Source of the DNA: an uncultured Erysipelotrichaceae bacterium
Lineage (GTDB): Bacteria > Bacillota_I > Bacilli_A > RF39 > UBA660
NCBI GenBank assembly: GCA_902800945.1
Contig: CADCFX010000004.1
Location: 1 to 50,803 of the forward strand
Length of the DNA: 50,803 bases
Direction of reading: 5' to 3'
Of this stretch, positions 7,850-16,100 are shown one piece after another; positions within the stretch are counted from its first letter, which is position 1, and every line of letters starts with the position of its first letter. Below the pieces are notes generated by a model. It saw nothing but the letters and a program-made list of their open reading frames with translations. It made no database searches and had not been told where the DNA came from. The position numbers and the translations under genes were made by a program.

Positions 7850-8177
7850 TTTCTTCTTCTGCTTCTTTAATCCATGTTGGTAGGTTTTCTTTTAATATTT
7901 GAAATCCTTTTTCCGAATTCTCTGGTACACTACCACATATTCTATATTCTATATTCTTTATTGAAAGTTTTAATTTTTTGTTTTTATCGTCTATATCTAT
8001 TACTTCTGCTTTTATCTTTTCTCCTAAAGATACATAGTCATACACGCTACGAATAAAGTTTTCAGACATTTCGGAAATATGTACTAGTCCACTATATCCA
8101 TCTTCAGTTTTGACAAAGAAGCCATAATCTTCTATTCCGCTGACCGTACATTCTATTATATCGTTTTTCTTAGGCAT
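7830..8177 (-). CDS. cvfD: S1 RNA-binding domain protein, CvfD/YugI-like
   Basis: 115 residues: a single S1 domain at the N terminus (about 5-75: VSGIEDYGFFVKTEDGYSGL, then VHISEMSE) and a short acidic helical tail. Size and layout match the CvfD/YugI (general stress protein 13) family of Bacillota, single-S1 RNA-binding proteins thought to act in post-transcriptional control. RBS AGAGGGATAAT precedes the ATG. It converges with tRNA-Leu and diverges from the NifU-like gene. Confidence 0.8.
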   Translation of the reverse strand: MPKKNDIIECTVSGIEDYGFFVKTEDGYSGLVHISEMSENFIRSVYDYVSLGEKIKAEVIDIDDKNKKLKLSIKNIEYRICGSVPENSEKGFQILKENLPTWIKEAEEEIKKATN

Positions 8178-8217
8178 ATTATCCCTCTTTTCAAATAGAT
8201 TATATCATTATTCAATA

Positions 8218-8246
8218 TTTACATAAAGAATTTTATGTCTTATAAT
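8218..8246 (+). promoter_or_regulatory. Promoter of the NifU-like gene
   Basis: -35 TTTACA (8218-8223), 17-bp spacer, -10 TATAAT (8241-8246). The -10 lies downstream of an upstream in-frame ATG at 8235, which helps fix the translation start at 8262. Confidence 0.75.
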
Positions 8247-8261
8247 GACATTGGTGATTTT

Positions 8262-8504
8262 ATGAGCAGCAGTAAAAAGGTTATAGCACAAATTAAAAAA
8301 GCGATTGAGGAACTACGTCCGTATTTAAATATGGATGGCGGAGATATAGAATTTATAAAATATGAAGATAAAATTGTTTATGTTAAGCTTTCTGGTGCTT
8401 GTCAGGCTTGTCTTTATACTGATGATACTTTAAAGAATGGTGTTTATGAAACTTTAAAACGTGATATTCCTGAGATAGAAGGCGTTGTTAACGTTACTTT
8501 ATAA
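8262..8504 (+). CDS. NifU C-terminal-domain iron-sulfur scaffold (Nfu type)
   Basis: 80 residues from the ATG at 8262, behind TTGGTGATTTT. The sequence is the NifU/Nfu C-terminal domain: an N-terminal helix, LRPYLNMDGGDIEFIKYED and the CxxC pair of LSGACQACL that holds a labile [4Fe-4S] cluster. It passes clusters to apo-enzymes in the cytoplasm. The upstream ATG at 8235 is excluded by promoter position and lack of a ribosome binding site. No SUF genes are in the window; the [4Fe-4S] clients RlmN and ferredoxin are. Confidence 0.88.
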   Translation: MSSSKKVIAQIKKAIEELRPYLNMDGGDIEFIKYEDKIVYVKLSGACQACLYTDDTLKNGVYETLKRDIPEIEGVVNVTL

Positions 8505-8520
8505 ATTTAATAACATATAA

Positions 8521-8548
8521 AAAGCCCCCATATTGGGGGTTATTTTAT
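8521..8548. terminator. Bidirectional terminator between convergent genes
   Basis: CCCCCA-TAT-TGGGGG flanked by AAAG on the left and a T-rich tract on the right; serves the NifU-like gene and the 725-aa gene. Confidence 0.8.
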
Positions 8549-10722
8549 TGGGTTTGTGGATTTTCAGCAGGTTGTTCAGTTGTTGTTTCAATTGGAACAG
8601 CAGGCACAGCTTCGGCAACGGCCAATGATGGTGTATTGTCTGCTGGTGTATCAGCTACTGGTGCTTCTGTCTCAATTACCGGTGGTGTATCTGGTATTGC
8701 AACCGGTTCAATAGCTGGTTGGTTTTCTGCTGGTGTTTGATTTGAAACATCACTAGTTGGAACTTCTGGTACAACACTTTCCTCTTGAGGTACAGCTTCT
8801 GTTGGAGCTGGAACCGCTTCTGGAATAGGTGTTGATTCTTGAGTTACTGTTGATTGAGCAGCTGGCTCTGGAGAAACTGGAGCGACTGGTGCAGTTGGCT
8901 CTGGAGTAACTTGCTTTTCAGGCACTGCTGGCTCTGGTGCTGCTGGCGATGTTGGTGCCGCTGGAACTTCTGGAGTTACAGGGGCAGGAGGAACAATTGA
9001 CGGCTGTTCAGCAACGGTTGGAACAACAGATGGCGAAGAATAATTCGCAGGATCAAATGTTCCATTCATCATAGCAATCGTCTTATCGTTAACAGCTTGC
9101 TCTCTTTGAGATACTATTATCTCTCTCTTCTTTAGTTCTTCTTCTTTTATTCTTAATTCTTTATAAACTCTTTCAGTCATAACCATTATTAGGTTTTTTA
9201 CTCCCTCAACAAATAGCTCTTGCGCTCCGGCAACTATTTCGTCTAAAGAGGCATTCTTGCCAAAACTGGATTCAACACCAAAGTCTAGTTTTATACCTAG
9301 AGATTTTAAAGCTTTAGATTGTCTTTCCATTGTTTCAGCAACGGTGTCTTCAACAGCTTTCTTAAGAGTTGTTTGTATTTTTTCTTCAACAGCTTGACTA
9401 ACTGCTTCCTCTACTTTTTGTTCTAGTGGGGCTTGGATTCCTGTAATTGCAGTATCCATAGCCTTTGACACACTATTTTCAACAGCGGATGGAAGTAATT
9501 CGTCTGCTTTTTCATTTATTATTTCTGATATTTTATTATTTACTATATCTCCTAGTGCTTCTTTTACTGTATCAGCATCTAGATTTGCCGTAATTATTTT
9601 TTCTTCTTTAGCAGAAGTCCCCTCTGGTACACTAGCTGTCTGTGATGTAGGAATATCTACAGCAGGAATATCATTTGTTTCTTCAGCAGGTTGAATATCT
9701 TCTGCTATGGGATTTGTTTCTTCGGTTGAAACATCAGAATTCTCAGATGGAATCGGATCAACTGAGGCTGTTTCTGATTCTGTGTTTTCTACTTGGTCAG
9801 AAGAATTTACTTCTGGTGAATCGCTAGCGTTTGAAACGTCACTTGTCGTATCACCTTGAGGATTATCATTCTCATTGATTGATATTTCTGGAACATCTGG
9901 CATTGCTGGAATCTCAGGTACTGATGGGATTTCTGGCGTTGGTACGACCGGAGCGATGGCTGGATCTATTACAGGTGTTACCGCAGAAGATTCGTTAGTA
10001 GGATCTTCTGTGGCAGGTTCTTGGTTTACTGCTTCAGTATTGATGGCTAGTACATTGCCGCCAGCTGAATCAGGATCTTCTTCTTCCGTTTCTGCCATGT
10101 TATTAACAATTGGTATTACTGGAGTTGAAGCATCATCAGATGTATTGTCTGTTGCTCCAGCAGTTGAATCTGATGTTGATTCGGTTTCAATTGAAACAGC
10201 AGGTTCAATATTAACTTGTTCATCAACTACAGAAATTCCTGGAACAATCTCACTATCTTTATCGGTATCAACAGGTGCTGTTGGGAAAATAGAGTCGCTT
10301 GAAATAGCATTAGGATCTATTACTGGAGTCGTATCATCTGTTATTGCTACCTCTTTTTTACCGTTTGTGTAACTTTCTAATAATGTTTTTGCAGCTCCTG
10401 CTGATACGGAAATATCACGTGAATACTGATCAGCTGCATTAACGTCACTAATAATAGGGATATACTTGAATGAGCCTACACTTCCAGAAATAATTGAGCG
10501 CATAATAGTTTTTATCGTTGCCCATTCGTCATCGGTTTGAACTTTTACTATTTTGTTTCCCTTTATTTCACTTACATGCAAAACCGTGAGTCCGTGTGGA
10601 TCCACTGCGTTTTCAGTTGTAATTATATATTGTTTGTTATTCTCAGGTACCATGAAAATTGACATGATATTAGAAGTAACAGACTCGCCTGATTCTTTTA
10701 CTATCGTAATCTTCTCCGGCAT
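8545..10722 (-). CDS. DUF1292-like N-terminal domain with long disordered Pro/Glu/Ala region
   Basis: 725 residues. Residues 1-80 (MPEKITIVKESGESVTSN, then YIITTE and DDEWATIKTI) resemble the small DUF1292/YrzB domain. Residues about 125-370 and 560-725 are low-complexity, rich in Pro, Val, Glu, Ala, Ser and Thr, and probably disordered. Between them (about 380-550) is a helical, coiled-coil-prone region with repeated EEAVSQAVEEKI-like heptads and the segment ELRIKEEELKKREIIVSQRE. There is no signal peptide or membrane segment. It has its own promoter and lies downstream of the type VII secretion genes; a structural or scaffold role is a guess. Confidence 0.65.
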   Translation of the reverse strand: MPEKITIVKESGESVTSNIMSIFMVPENNKQYIITTENAVDPHGLTVLHVSEIKGNKIVKVQTDDEWATIKTIMRSIISGSVGSFKYIPIISDVNAADQYSRDISVSAGAAKTLLESYTNGKKEVAITDDTTPVIDPNAISSDSIFPTAPVDTDKDSEIVPGISVVDEQVNIEPAVSIETESTSDSTAGATDNTSDDASTPVIPIVNNMAETEEEDPDSAGGNVLAINTEAVNQEPATEDPTNESSAVTPVIDPAIAPVVPTPEIPSVPEIPAMPDVPEISINENDNPQGDTTSDVSNASDSPEVNSSDQVENTESETASVDPIPSENSDVSTEETNPIAEDIQPAEETNDIPAVDIPTSQTASVPEGTSAKEEKIITANLDADTVKEALGDIVNNKISEIINEKADELLPSAVENSVSKAMDTAITGIQAPLEQKVEEAVSQAVEEKIQTTLKKAVEDTVAETMERQSKALKSLGIKLDFGVESSFGKNASLDEIVAGAQELFVEGVKNLIMVMTERVYKELRIKEEELKKREIIVSQREQAVNDKTIAMMNGTFDPANYSSPSVVPTVAEQPSIVPPAPVTPEVPAAPTSPAAPEPAVPEKQVTPEPTAPVAPVSPEPAAQSTVTQESTPIPEAVPAPTEAVPQEESVVPEVPTSDVSNQTPAENQPAIEPVAIPDTPPVIETEAPVADTPADNTPSLAVAEAVPAVPIETTTEQPAENPQTQ

Positions 10723-10748
10723 AGCAATCCCTCTCTATTCTAAGTAAA

Positions 10749-10777
10749 ATTATATCAAATAAAAAAAGGGTTTTCAA
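10749..10777 (-). promoter_or_regulatory. Promoter of the 725-aa protein
   Basis: -35 TTGAAA (10772-10777), 17-bp spacer, -10 TATAAT (10749-10754). The -35 overlaps the yutD stop region, so the gene can be expressed apart from the upstream operon. Confidence 0.75.
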
Positions 10778-11053
10778 TCATATTTTTTTGATTTCAAACC
10801 ACTTACAGCCATATGCACATTTTTCTTCGATATATTTTGTTACATTTTTTACATTATTGTGCTCTTGAGCCTTTTTATTTTTGCTATCATAGAATCCTTT
10901 TAATCGTAATTTCCCATAAGCCCAATCTCCTACTATGTAGTCAAACGCATCATAGTAATCAGTTATTTTTTCTTTTAAGATTTCTTTATCAATTGCTTCC
11001 TTAACATCTTCAATAATTTCATATTGTTTGTTATTTATTTCTATTGTTTTCAT
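10778..11053 (-). CDS. yutD: YutD family protein (DUF1027)
   Basis: 91 residues matching YutD-like proteins: an N-terminal beta hairpin (IEINNKQYEIIEDV), the signature YDYIVGDWAYG-like segment (here FDYIVGDWAYGKLRLKGFYD) and a C-terminal CAYGCKWFEIKK motif with two Cys. Conserved in Bacilli; its biochemical role is not established. RBS AGGGGGATAGT precedes the ATG. It follows the 257-residue gene by 9 bp, so it is probably co-transcribed with T7SS-adjacent genes. Confidence 0.85.
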   Translation of the reverse strand: MKTIEINNKQYEIIEDVKEAIDKEILKEKITDYYDAFDYIVGDWAYGKLRLKGFYDSKNKKAQEHNNVKNVTKYIEEKCAYGCKWFEIKKI

Positions 11054-11062
11054 ACTATCCCC

Positions 11063-11836
11063 CTATGCTACAATACGAATATTTGGTCTTTTTTTAGCTT
11101 GTGAAATAGCTAATCTTAATTTGTTTTCCTTCTGATAGTCCAGAGGATCAACTCCATAATAATCATATATTTGTTTGTTAATATTGTCAATCTGATGTTG
11201 AGTAAATCCGGCAAACAAATCTTTTTTTATTCCAAAGAAATCATATATATCTTGCGCTAGTATCCTTCTTCTTATAGGAACTATTTTAATTTTGTTAGAA
11301 ATTATAAACATATTCTTTCGAAAGTATTCATCTACTTCATATGGATTATTAGTCGATAATAAAGCAAAGGTACGGCGATAGAAATCAGAGCTGTTAGCAG
11401 TAAATAACATGTTATAGAATTCTCTTGCTTGTTCAGCGTTTAATGGGCTTTTTTTATTTTTAGCAAACATCATATCTATCATATTTTTTTGAACTGCATT
11501 AAAATATGGATTTTTTCTTTTTATATGAAGTTTTCTCTGACGCATATCAAACTCATAGTACTTTTCGAAATTGACTTTCCATCTTTCCAGTTTTTTAGCT
11601 GGCAATCCGTATTTTGTTAAATTGGTATCAAACCCACCCATACCTTTTTCATTTCTAGTATGATAGCAGTTTGTTATATCTAGTTCCCCATATAATAATA
11701 CAATCATTCTCATTATGGTTACCATAAAAGTATTAAACTCTTTAGACAGCGGCTTATCTTTAGCAGCGTAGTACATAATAAGGGAATCGTTTATCGCATT
11801 ATTAATAAAAATATAATTTGTATTTGTTTTTGGCAT
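11063..11836 (-). CDS. Conserved hypothetical protein in the T7SS locus
   Basis: 257 residues, basic, mostly alpha-helical, with no signal peptide or membrane segment. I recognise no family. Visible features are an aromatic-rich segment WKVNFEKYYEFDMRQRKLHI (near 88-107), a run of short basic patches, and a C-terminal KKRPNIRIVA. It lies 14 bp after the tail-anchored protein gene and 9 bp before yutD, so all three are likely co-translated. The position suggests a cytosolic partner of the secretion machine, but nothing in the sequence proves it. Confidence 0.6.
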   Translation of the reverse strand: MPKTNTNYIFINNAINDSLIMYYAAKDKPLSKEFNTFMVTIMRMIVLLYGELDITNCYHTRNEKGMGGFDTNLTKYGLPAKKLERWKVNFEKYYEFDMRQRKLHIKRKNPYFNAVQKNMIDMMFAKNKKSPLNAEQAREFYNMLFTANSSDFYRRTFALLSTNNPYEVDEYFRKNMFIISNKIKIVPIRRRILAQDIYDFFGIKKDLFAGFTQHQIDNINKQIYDYYGVDPLDYQKENKLRLAISQAKKRPNIRIVA

Positions 11837-11850
11837 TATTACACCCTCTT

Positions 11851-12777
11851 TTAAAAGAATCCTAAATGAAATATTTTATTAGCTAAGATTATGCAGCCGA
11901 TTATAAATACTATTACAATTATTGCAATCAATACTTTGATTAAGATTTTCGTAAAACGCATATCTTCTTTTAAATCATTAAAATCATCAAAGTCACTTTG
12001 CGTGAATGTCAACGTTCCGGTTTGAGTTAATGTATCTGTATTAAGCTTTTTATCATCTTTTTTGGTTACTTCAATATTTTCCGATTCTTTAATAGAAGCT
12101 TCTTTTTTCTTAGGTGTTTCATCAATTTCTGATACAGTTCCAAGCACTTTGGTACTATCGTCGTCACCGCGTAAATCGCTTAATAAATCAAGCGGATCTA
12201 ATTCTTTAGCGGCCTCCTCATTTATTAATTCTTTAGCAGTTATGGTATCTATTAATTCTCTTAATCTTTTTTCTTCTTTTTCTCGATGAGACTTCATTTT
12301 GTCTAATTCTTCCGCAGAAGGAATTATGTCTTCATCTTCTAGTTCTTCGTTTTCTTTGATTACTGAATCCAATTCTTTCAAGATGTCTACTTGGGTATTT
12401 CTTAATTTCTTTAGTCTTTCTTCCCCATAGTTTTTTTCTCTTTCTTTATGGGATGCAGCTAAGATAGAATTGATATCGTATTCTCTGGTTTCGTCAAGCG
12501 AGATGGTTCCAATTTCCGTTTCACTATCACCTATAGATTTGTTTTTGGGTAATTCCCGATATTGACGGTCTAACATTTCTTTTATTTGATCTATATCAAC
12601 ACTATTATTAATATTATTGTTTAGTATAGTACTATTACTATTTACATCAAAAGTTTCTAATTCTTTGTTGCTTACCTCTTTATATAATTCACGATTTTTA
12701 CTTGATCTTGAAGGTAATTCAATAGTATTCTCCAATGGGGTTTCAGAATTATAGTACTTGTCCATTCTTGATTGCAT
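11851..12777 (-). CDS. Tail-anchored cytosolic protein of the T7SS locus
   Basis: 308 residues: about 270 residues of charged, mainly acidic cytosolic sequence, a single hydrophobic segment near 281-301 (KVLIAIIVIVFIIGCIILAN) and a six-residue tail, so the protein should face the cytoplasm. A coiled-coil-like region lies near 130-190 (EELDKMKSHREKEEKRLREL). Thr-rich patches (EIGTISLDETREYD, TLTQTGTLTFTQSDFDDF) resemble sites that phospho-Thr-binding FHA domains recognise; EssC here has an FHA-like domain, and a PASTA kinase is encoded at 39726. It is not recognisable as EssB. Start at 12777 follows AGGAGTGTTTTCGT. Confidence 0.6.
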   Translation of the reverse strand: MQSRMDKYYNSETPLENTIELPSRSSKNRELYKEVSNKELETFDVNSNSTILNNNINNSVDIDQIKEMLDRQYRELPKNKSIGDSETEIGTISLDETREYDINSILAASHKEREKNYGEERLKKLRNTQVDILKELDSVIKENEELEDEDIIPSAEELDKMKSHREKEEKRLRELIDTITAKELINEEAAKELDPLDLLSDLRGDDDSTKVLGTVSEIDETPKKKEASIKESENIEVTKKDDKKLNTDTLTQTGTLTFTQSDFDDFNDLKEDMRFTKILIKVLIAIIVIVFIIGCIILANKIFHLGFF

Positions 12778-12853
12778 ACGAAAACACTCCTATCTTATGT
12801 AATGATATCATAATTGAAGATTTTTTTAAATATGTTATTTTGCTTTTTTCTCA

Positions 12854-12880
12854 CAATAAAATAGCACCAAGGTGCTATTT
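12854..12880 (-). terminator. Terminator after esaB
   Basis: Minus strand AAATAGCACC-TT-GGTGCTATTT then TATT; it overlaps the esaB stop codon. The short T tract suggests partial read-through. Confidence 0.6.
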
Positions 12881-13135
12881 AGAAAATAGTATTAGTCTTG
12901 TTCCGTTACGGATATCGGTTTCAAAGAGTAAAGACTCTGGTTTGTATAATGATAAGTTATCAGCATTGTAAAGTTTATTACAATTTGAAATTATATAATC
13001 GCCATATGACAGTTCATTGACGGCTTTATTTAGAAGGTTAATAATGGTTCCTATTCTTTTATTAATAGGCAATAACACATTATATTTTTCTTCTATTTCC
13101 GGAACTATTATTTCTACATTTACTTTATCATTCAT
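12875..13135 (-). CDS. esaB: EsaB/YukD ubiquitin-like T7SS component
   Basis: 86 residues from the ATG at 13135, which follows AGAAGGTGCGTAAT; the GTG at 13144 is too close to that site. The pattern NVEIIVPEIEEKYNVLLPIN, then helix IGTIINLLNKAV and terminal NGTRLILF is the beta-grasp fold of EsaB/YukD, the small cytosolic ubiquitin-like subunit of type VII secretion systems in Bacillota. It starts 13 bp after the stop of essC and so belongs to the same transcript. Sequence identity within this family is low; synteny carries much of the call. Confidence 0.75.
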   Translation of the reverse strand: MNDKVNVEIIVPEIEEKYNVLLPINKRIGTIINLLNKAVNELSYGDYIISNCNKLYNADNLSLYKPESLLFETDIRNGTRLILFSK

Positions 13136-13147
13136 ATTACGCACCTT

Positions 13148-16100
13148 CTAATTATACTTGATGTTTTGAGCGTTACCGTTATTAACAAGTGTAACAGTAT
13201 TGTTCAAGGTTGAATCATTATACAATCCATTTAATTCAAACAGATTTTGACTATCAAAGTCTTTTCCTAGCCAAATACCATTGTTTCTTTTAAAGAATCC
13301 ATCAAACTCCGTTTGGTCTATGATTTGTAATTCTTCTTCAGTGTCATAGAGAATGAATTTGAAGTTATTAACGGATTTACTCTTTAGAACAAGATCATCT
13401 AATCTTAGGTTAGATTCTGAATCTGTTATTTGATTAACAAATTTCCCATAACCAAGAACTAATATACAGAAAGTATCTTCTTTTGTCTCATCAAGATATT
13501 TATCTATGTTTTTGTTTATTACTTCCAATACTCTTTCAAAGCCGGCGTCAAAGTATTTAACGCCATTCGGAATGGTTAGCGAGCAATCATCCAAGGCATT
13601 CATAATTATTATTTTATTGTTTTGAATAAGGCTTAAAATATCTATCAAGAAGTTAAAGAATTTTTTGGCAGTAGAATAAGAGTTTGAAGAGATAACGTTT
13701 ACTAAATCATTGAAGTTGTAATATCCCATTTGAGCTGTGTTAGTGTTTATACCAAGTGGTACTTTGGTAATATTTGTTACCTTACTCTTTATAGTCTCAG
13801 CATCTATTTCTTCAGGTATTATAGGCACGCGAGGTGCTTTTTTTAATAGATAGACACTTAATTGATTTAGGACAAAAGACATGTTTTTGTTATAACTATT
13901 ATCTTCAAATATTAGAGGGACTTGAAATTCATATGGTTCTCCGCCAATTTCAATAACACCGCGGCCAGGATTCTTTTTAGGAACAGGGGCATTATTATTA
14001 AACACATACTTGTACTCCATTGGATCCATCATATTTAACATTATCTTTTTAGGGAAACTATCTATGTTATAACCAAGAGCTGAAGCATCAGTTGAAGTAA
14101 CTATAAAGATAATACCGACTTTGGCGCAGTTTCTAACGAATGGTCCGAATTCGTCGTCATATTGGTCAGTGAATCTTTCTTTGAATGCTTCTAAGTCATT
14201 TATAATAACCAGTATAGTTGGAAACGGAACCTTTCCCATTTCAACGTCTTTTAGGTATTCTCCACCATTTTCAGAATAGTATTCAAATCTTCTTTCTTTT
14301 TCGTCTTTCAACATATAGAACAAGAATTTAACTTTATCGCCATCATCAGCTGTTAGTACATCTCCAACTTGAGGTGCTTTTCTAAATAGTTTTAGTTTTC
14401 CAGCCCCCATGTCGATAATATAAATATTTAGTTCTTTAGAATCGTGGTTAATTATGTTTGAATAAATAATTGTTGTTAATAAATTAGTTTTTCCACTACC
14501 AGTAGCACCAATTATAAATGTATTCCCCTCTTTGGATAATGAGAGGCCGACAGCCCCTTGTCTTTGATGAGAAGGATCATCATATTCTCCTATTAACGCC
14601 TCTATATTATACGGCTTGGTAATAAAATTATATTTTTTATTAATCTTGTTATAATAGATTATTGATGGGATATTATCTAGCCATAATAATTGAGTGTTTA
14701 TATTTTCTTGGGCAGCTAATTGGGCGAGATATTTAACGATATTTCCAAGTTGTTCCCCATGGTCTTCGCTATCATCTTTTTTTATTTCCTCATTTATTTC
14801 TTTTATAACATCACCTGTATTAGATAAAAAAGTAATATTGTCTTCTACTTTTAAAGAGGATCTATCAGAAGGAATATACTTAGCTCCAGTCCATCCAGAT
14901 TGACCAAGATCAAAGATTTCATCGTTTCCAACCTGGAGATAAAAGCGTCCAGCTTCAGTAATATAAGCTGCTTCAGGTCTTTTTAGCATTTCTTGGCTAT
15001 CATCTGTTGTTTGAACTTTTAAACACACACGAAAGCGAGAATTAGACCATATTTGATCATCAACTACGCCGCTAGGCTTTTGGGTAGCGAGGATCAAGTG
15101 AACACCTAGTGAGCGGCCAATACGGGCGGTTGATATAAGCTCATCCATAAAATCTGGTTGTTGATCTTTTAACTCAGCAAACTCATCGCTTATTATATAT
15201 AGATGAGATAATGGCTTTTCAACTTTACCTTCCCTGTATAGCCTTTGGTATTTATAGATATCAATAGTTCCTTCATCTAGTTTTTCTCTTGTTTCATTAA
15301 ATAGTTTTTGTCTTCTTTGCAGTTCACTGTTTATTGATACTAGGGTTCGATTCATTTCACTTTTATCTAAGTTAGTAATAGTACCAGCCAAGTGTGGCAA
15401 TCTTAATCCTGTTTCTCTATTTTCAAAGGCTCCAGCTAAACTTCCCCCTTTGTAGTCAATAATAACAAATTGTACTTCATTAGGATGATAGTTAATGGCC
15501 ATGCTTAAAATAAAAGTAATAATGAACTCTGTCTTACCAGAGCCGGTAGAACCAGCAATTAACCCATGTGGCCCATGATACTTTTCGTGCAAATCAAGGT
15601 CTATTAGCTTGTTATTTTCTTTAACACCTACAGGTGCTTTTAACGAAGCCGTAGGGTTGTTTTCTTTCCATCTATTCAAGATATTTAATTGTTCTATTCT
15701 TCCAACCTTGTACATATCTAAAAAGCTTAGACTACTTGGTATAGCAGATTGGGAACTCTTTATGTTTATCGGTTTGTTCGCAATATATTTTGATAAGAAA
15801 ACAATATCTATTGCCGGATTAATATTAGGTATAAATTCAATACGTTCGTCATTATTAATATCACGGTTTATAATTATACCTTTATCCGGATGTACTTCTA
15901 CTAATTTTGTAAATCTACTAATAGTGTTATTAATATTATTGGAAAAGATTAAACCATAAAAACCTCTATCTTCTTCTAAACTGATTTTGTCTACTAATGA
16001 AGTATTCTTTAGCAAGGCATAATTATCACTAACTATTAAATATCGTTCTGAATTGGATTTTTTACAATCAAAGCCCGATTCTTTTCTGCTATTATATTCT

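Noticed and set aside
7608-7883. 91-codon plus-strand ORF over tRNA-Leu
   Set aside because: It runs through the tRNA and its terminator.
8235-8261. Nine-codon N-terminal extension of the NifU-like protein
   Set aside because: The -10 element lies within it, so the codons are not transcribed from this promoter.
9875-10372. 165-codon plus-strand ORF opposite the 725-aa gene
   Set aside because: Ser/Gly/Thr low-complexity translation is the shadow of the Pro/Val/Glu-rich minus-strand gene; no ribosome binding site or family.
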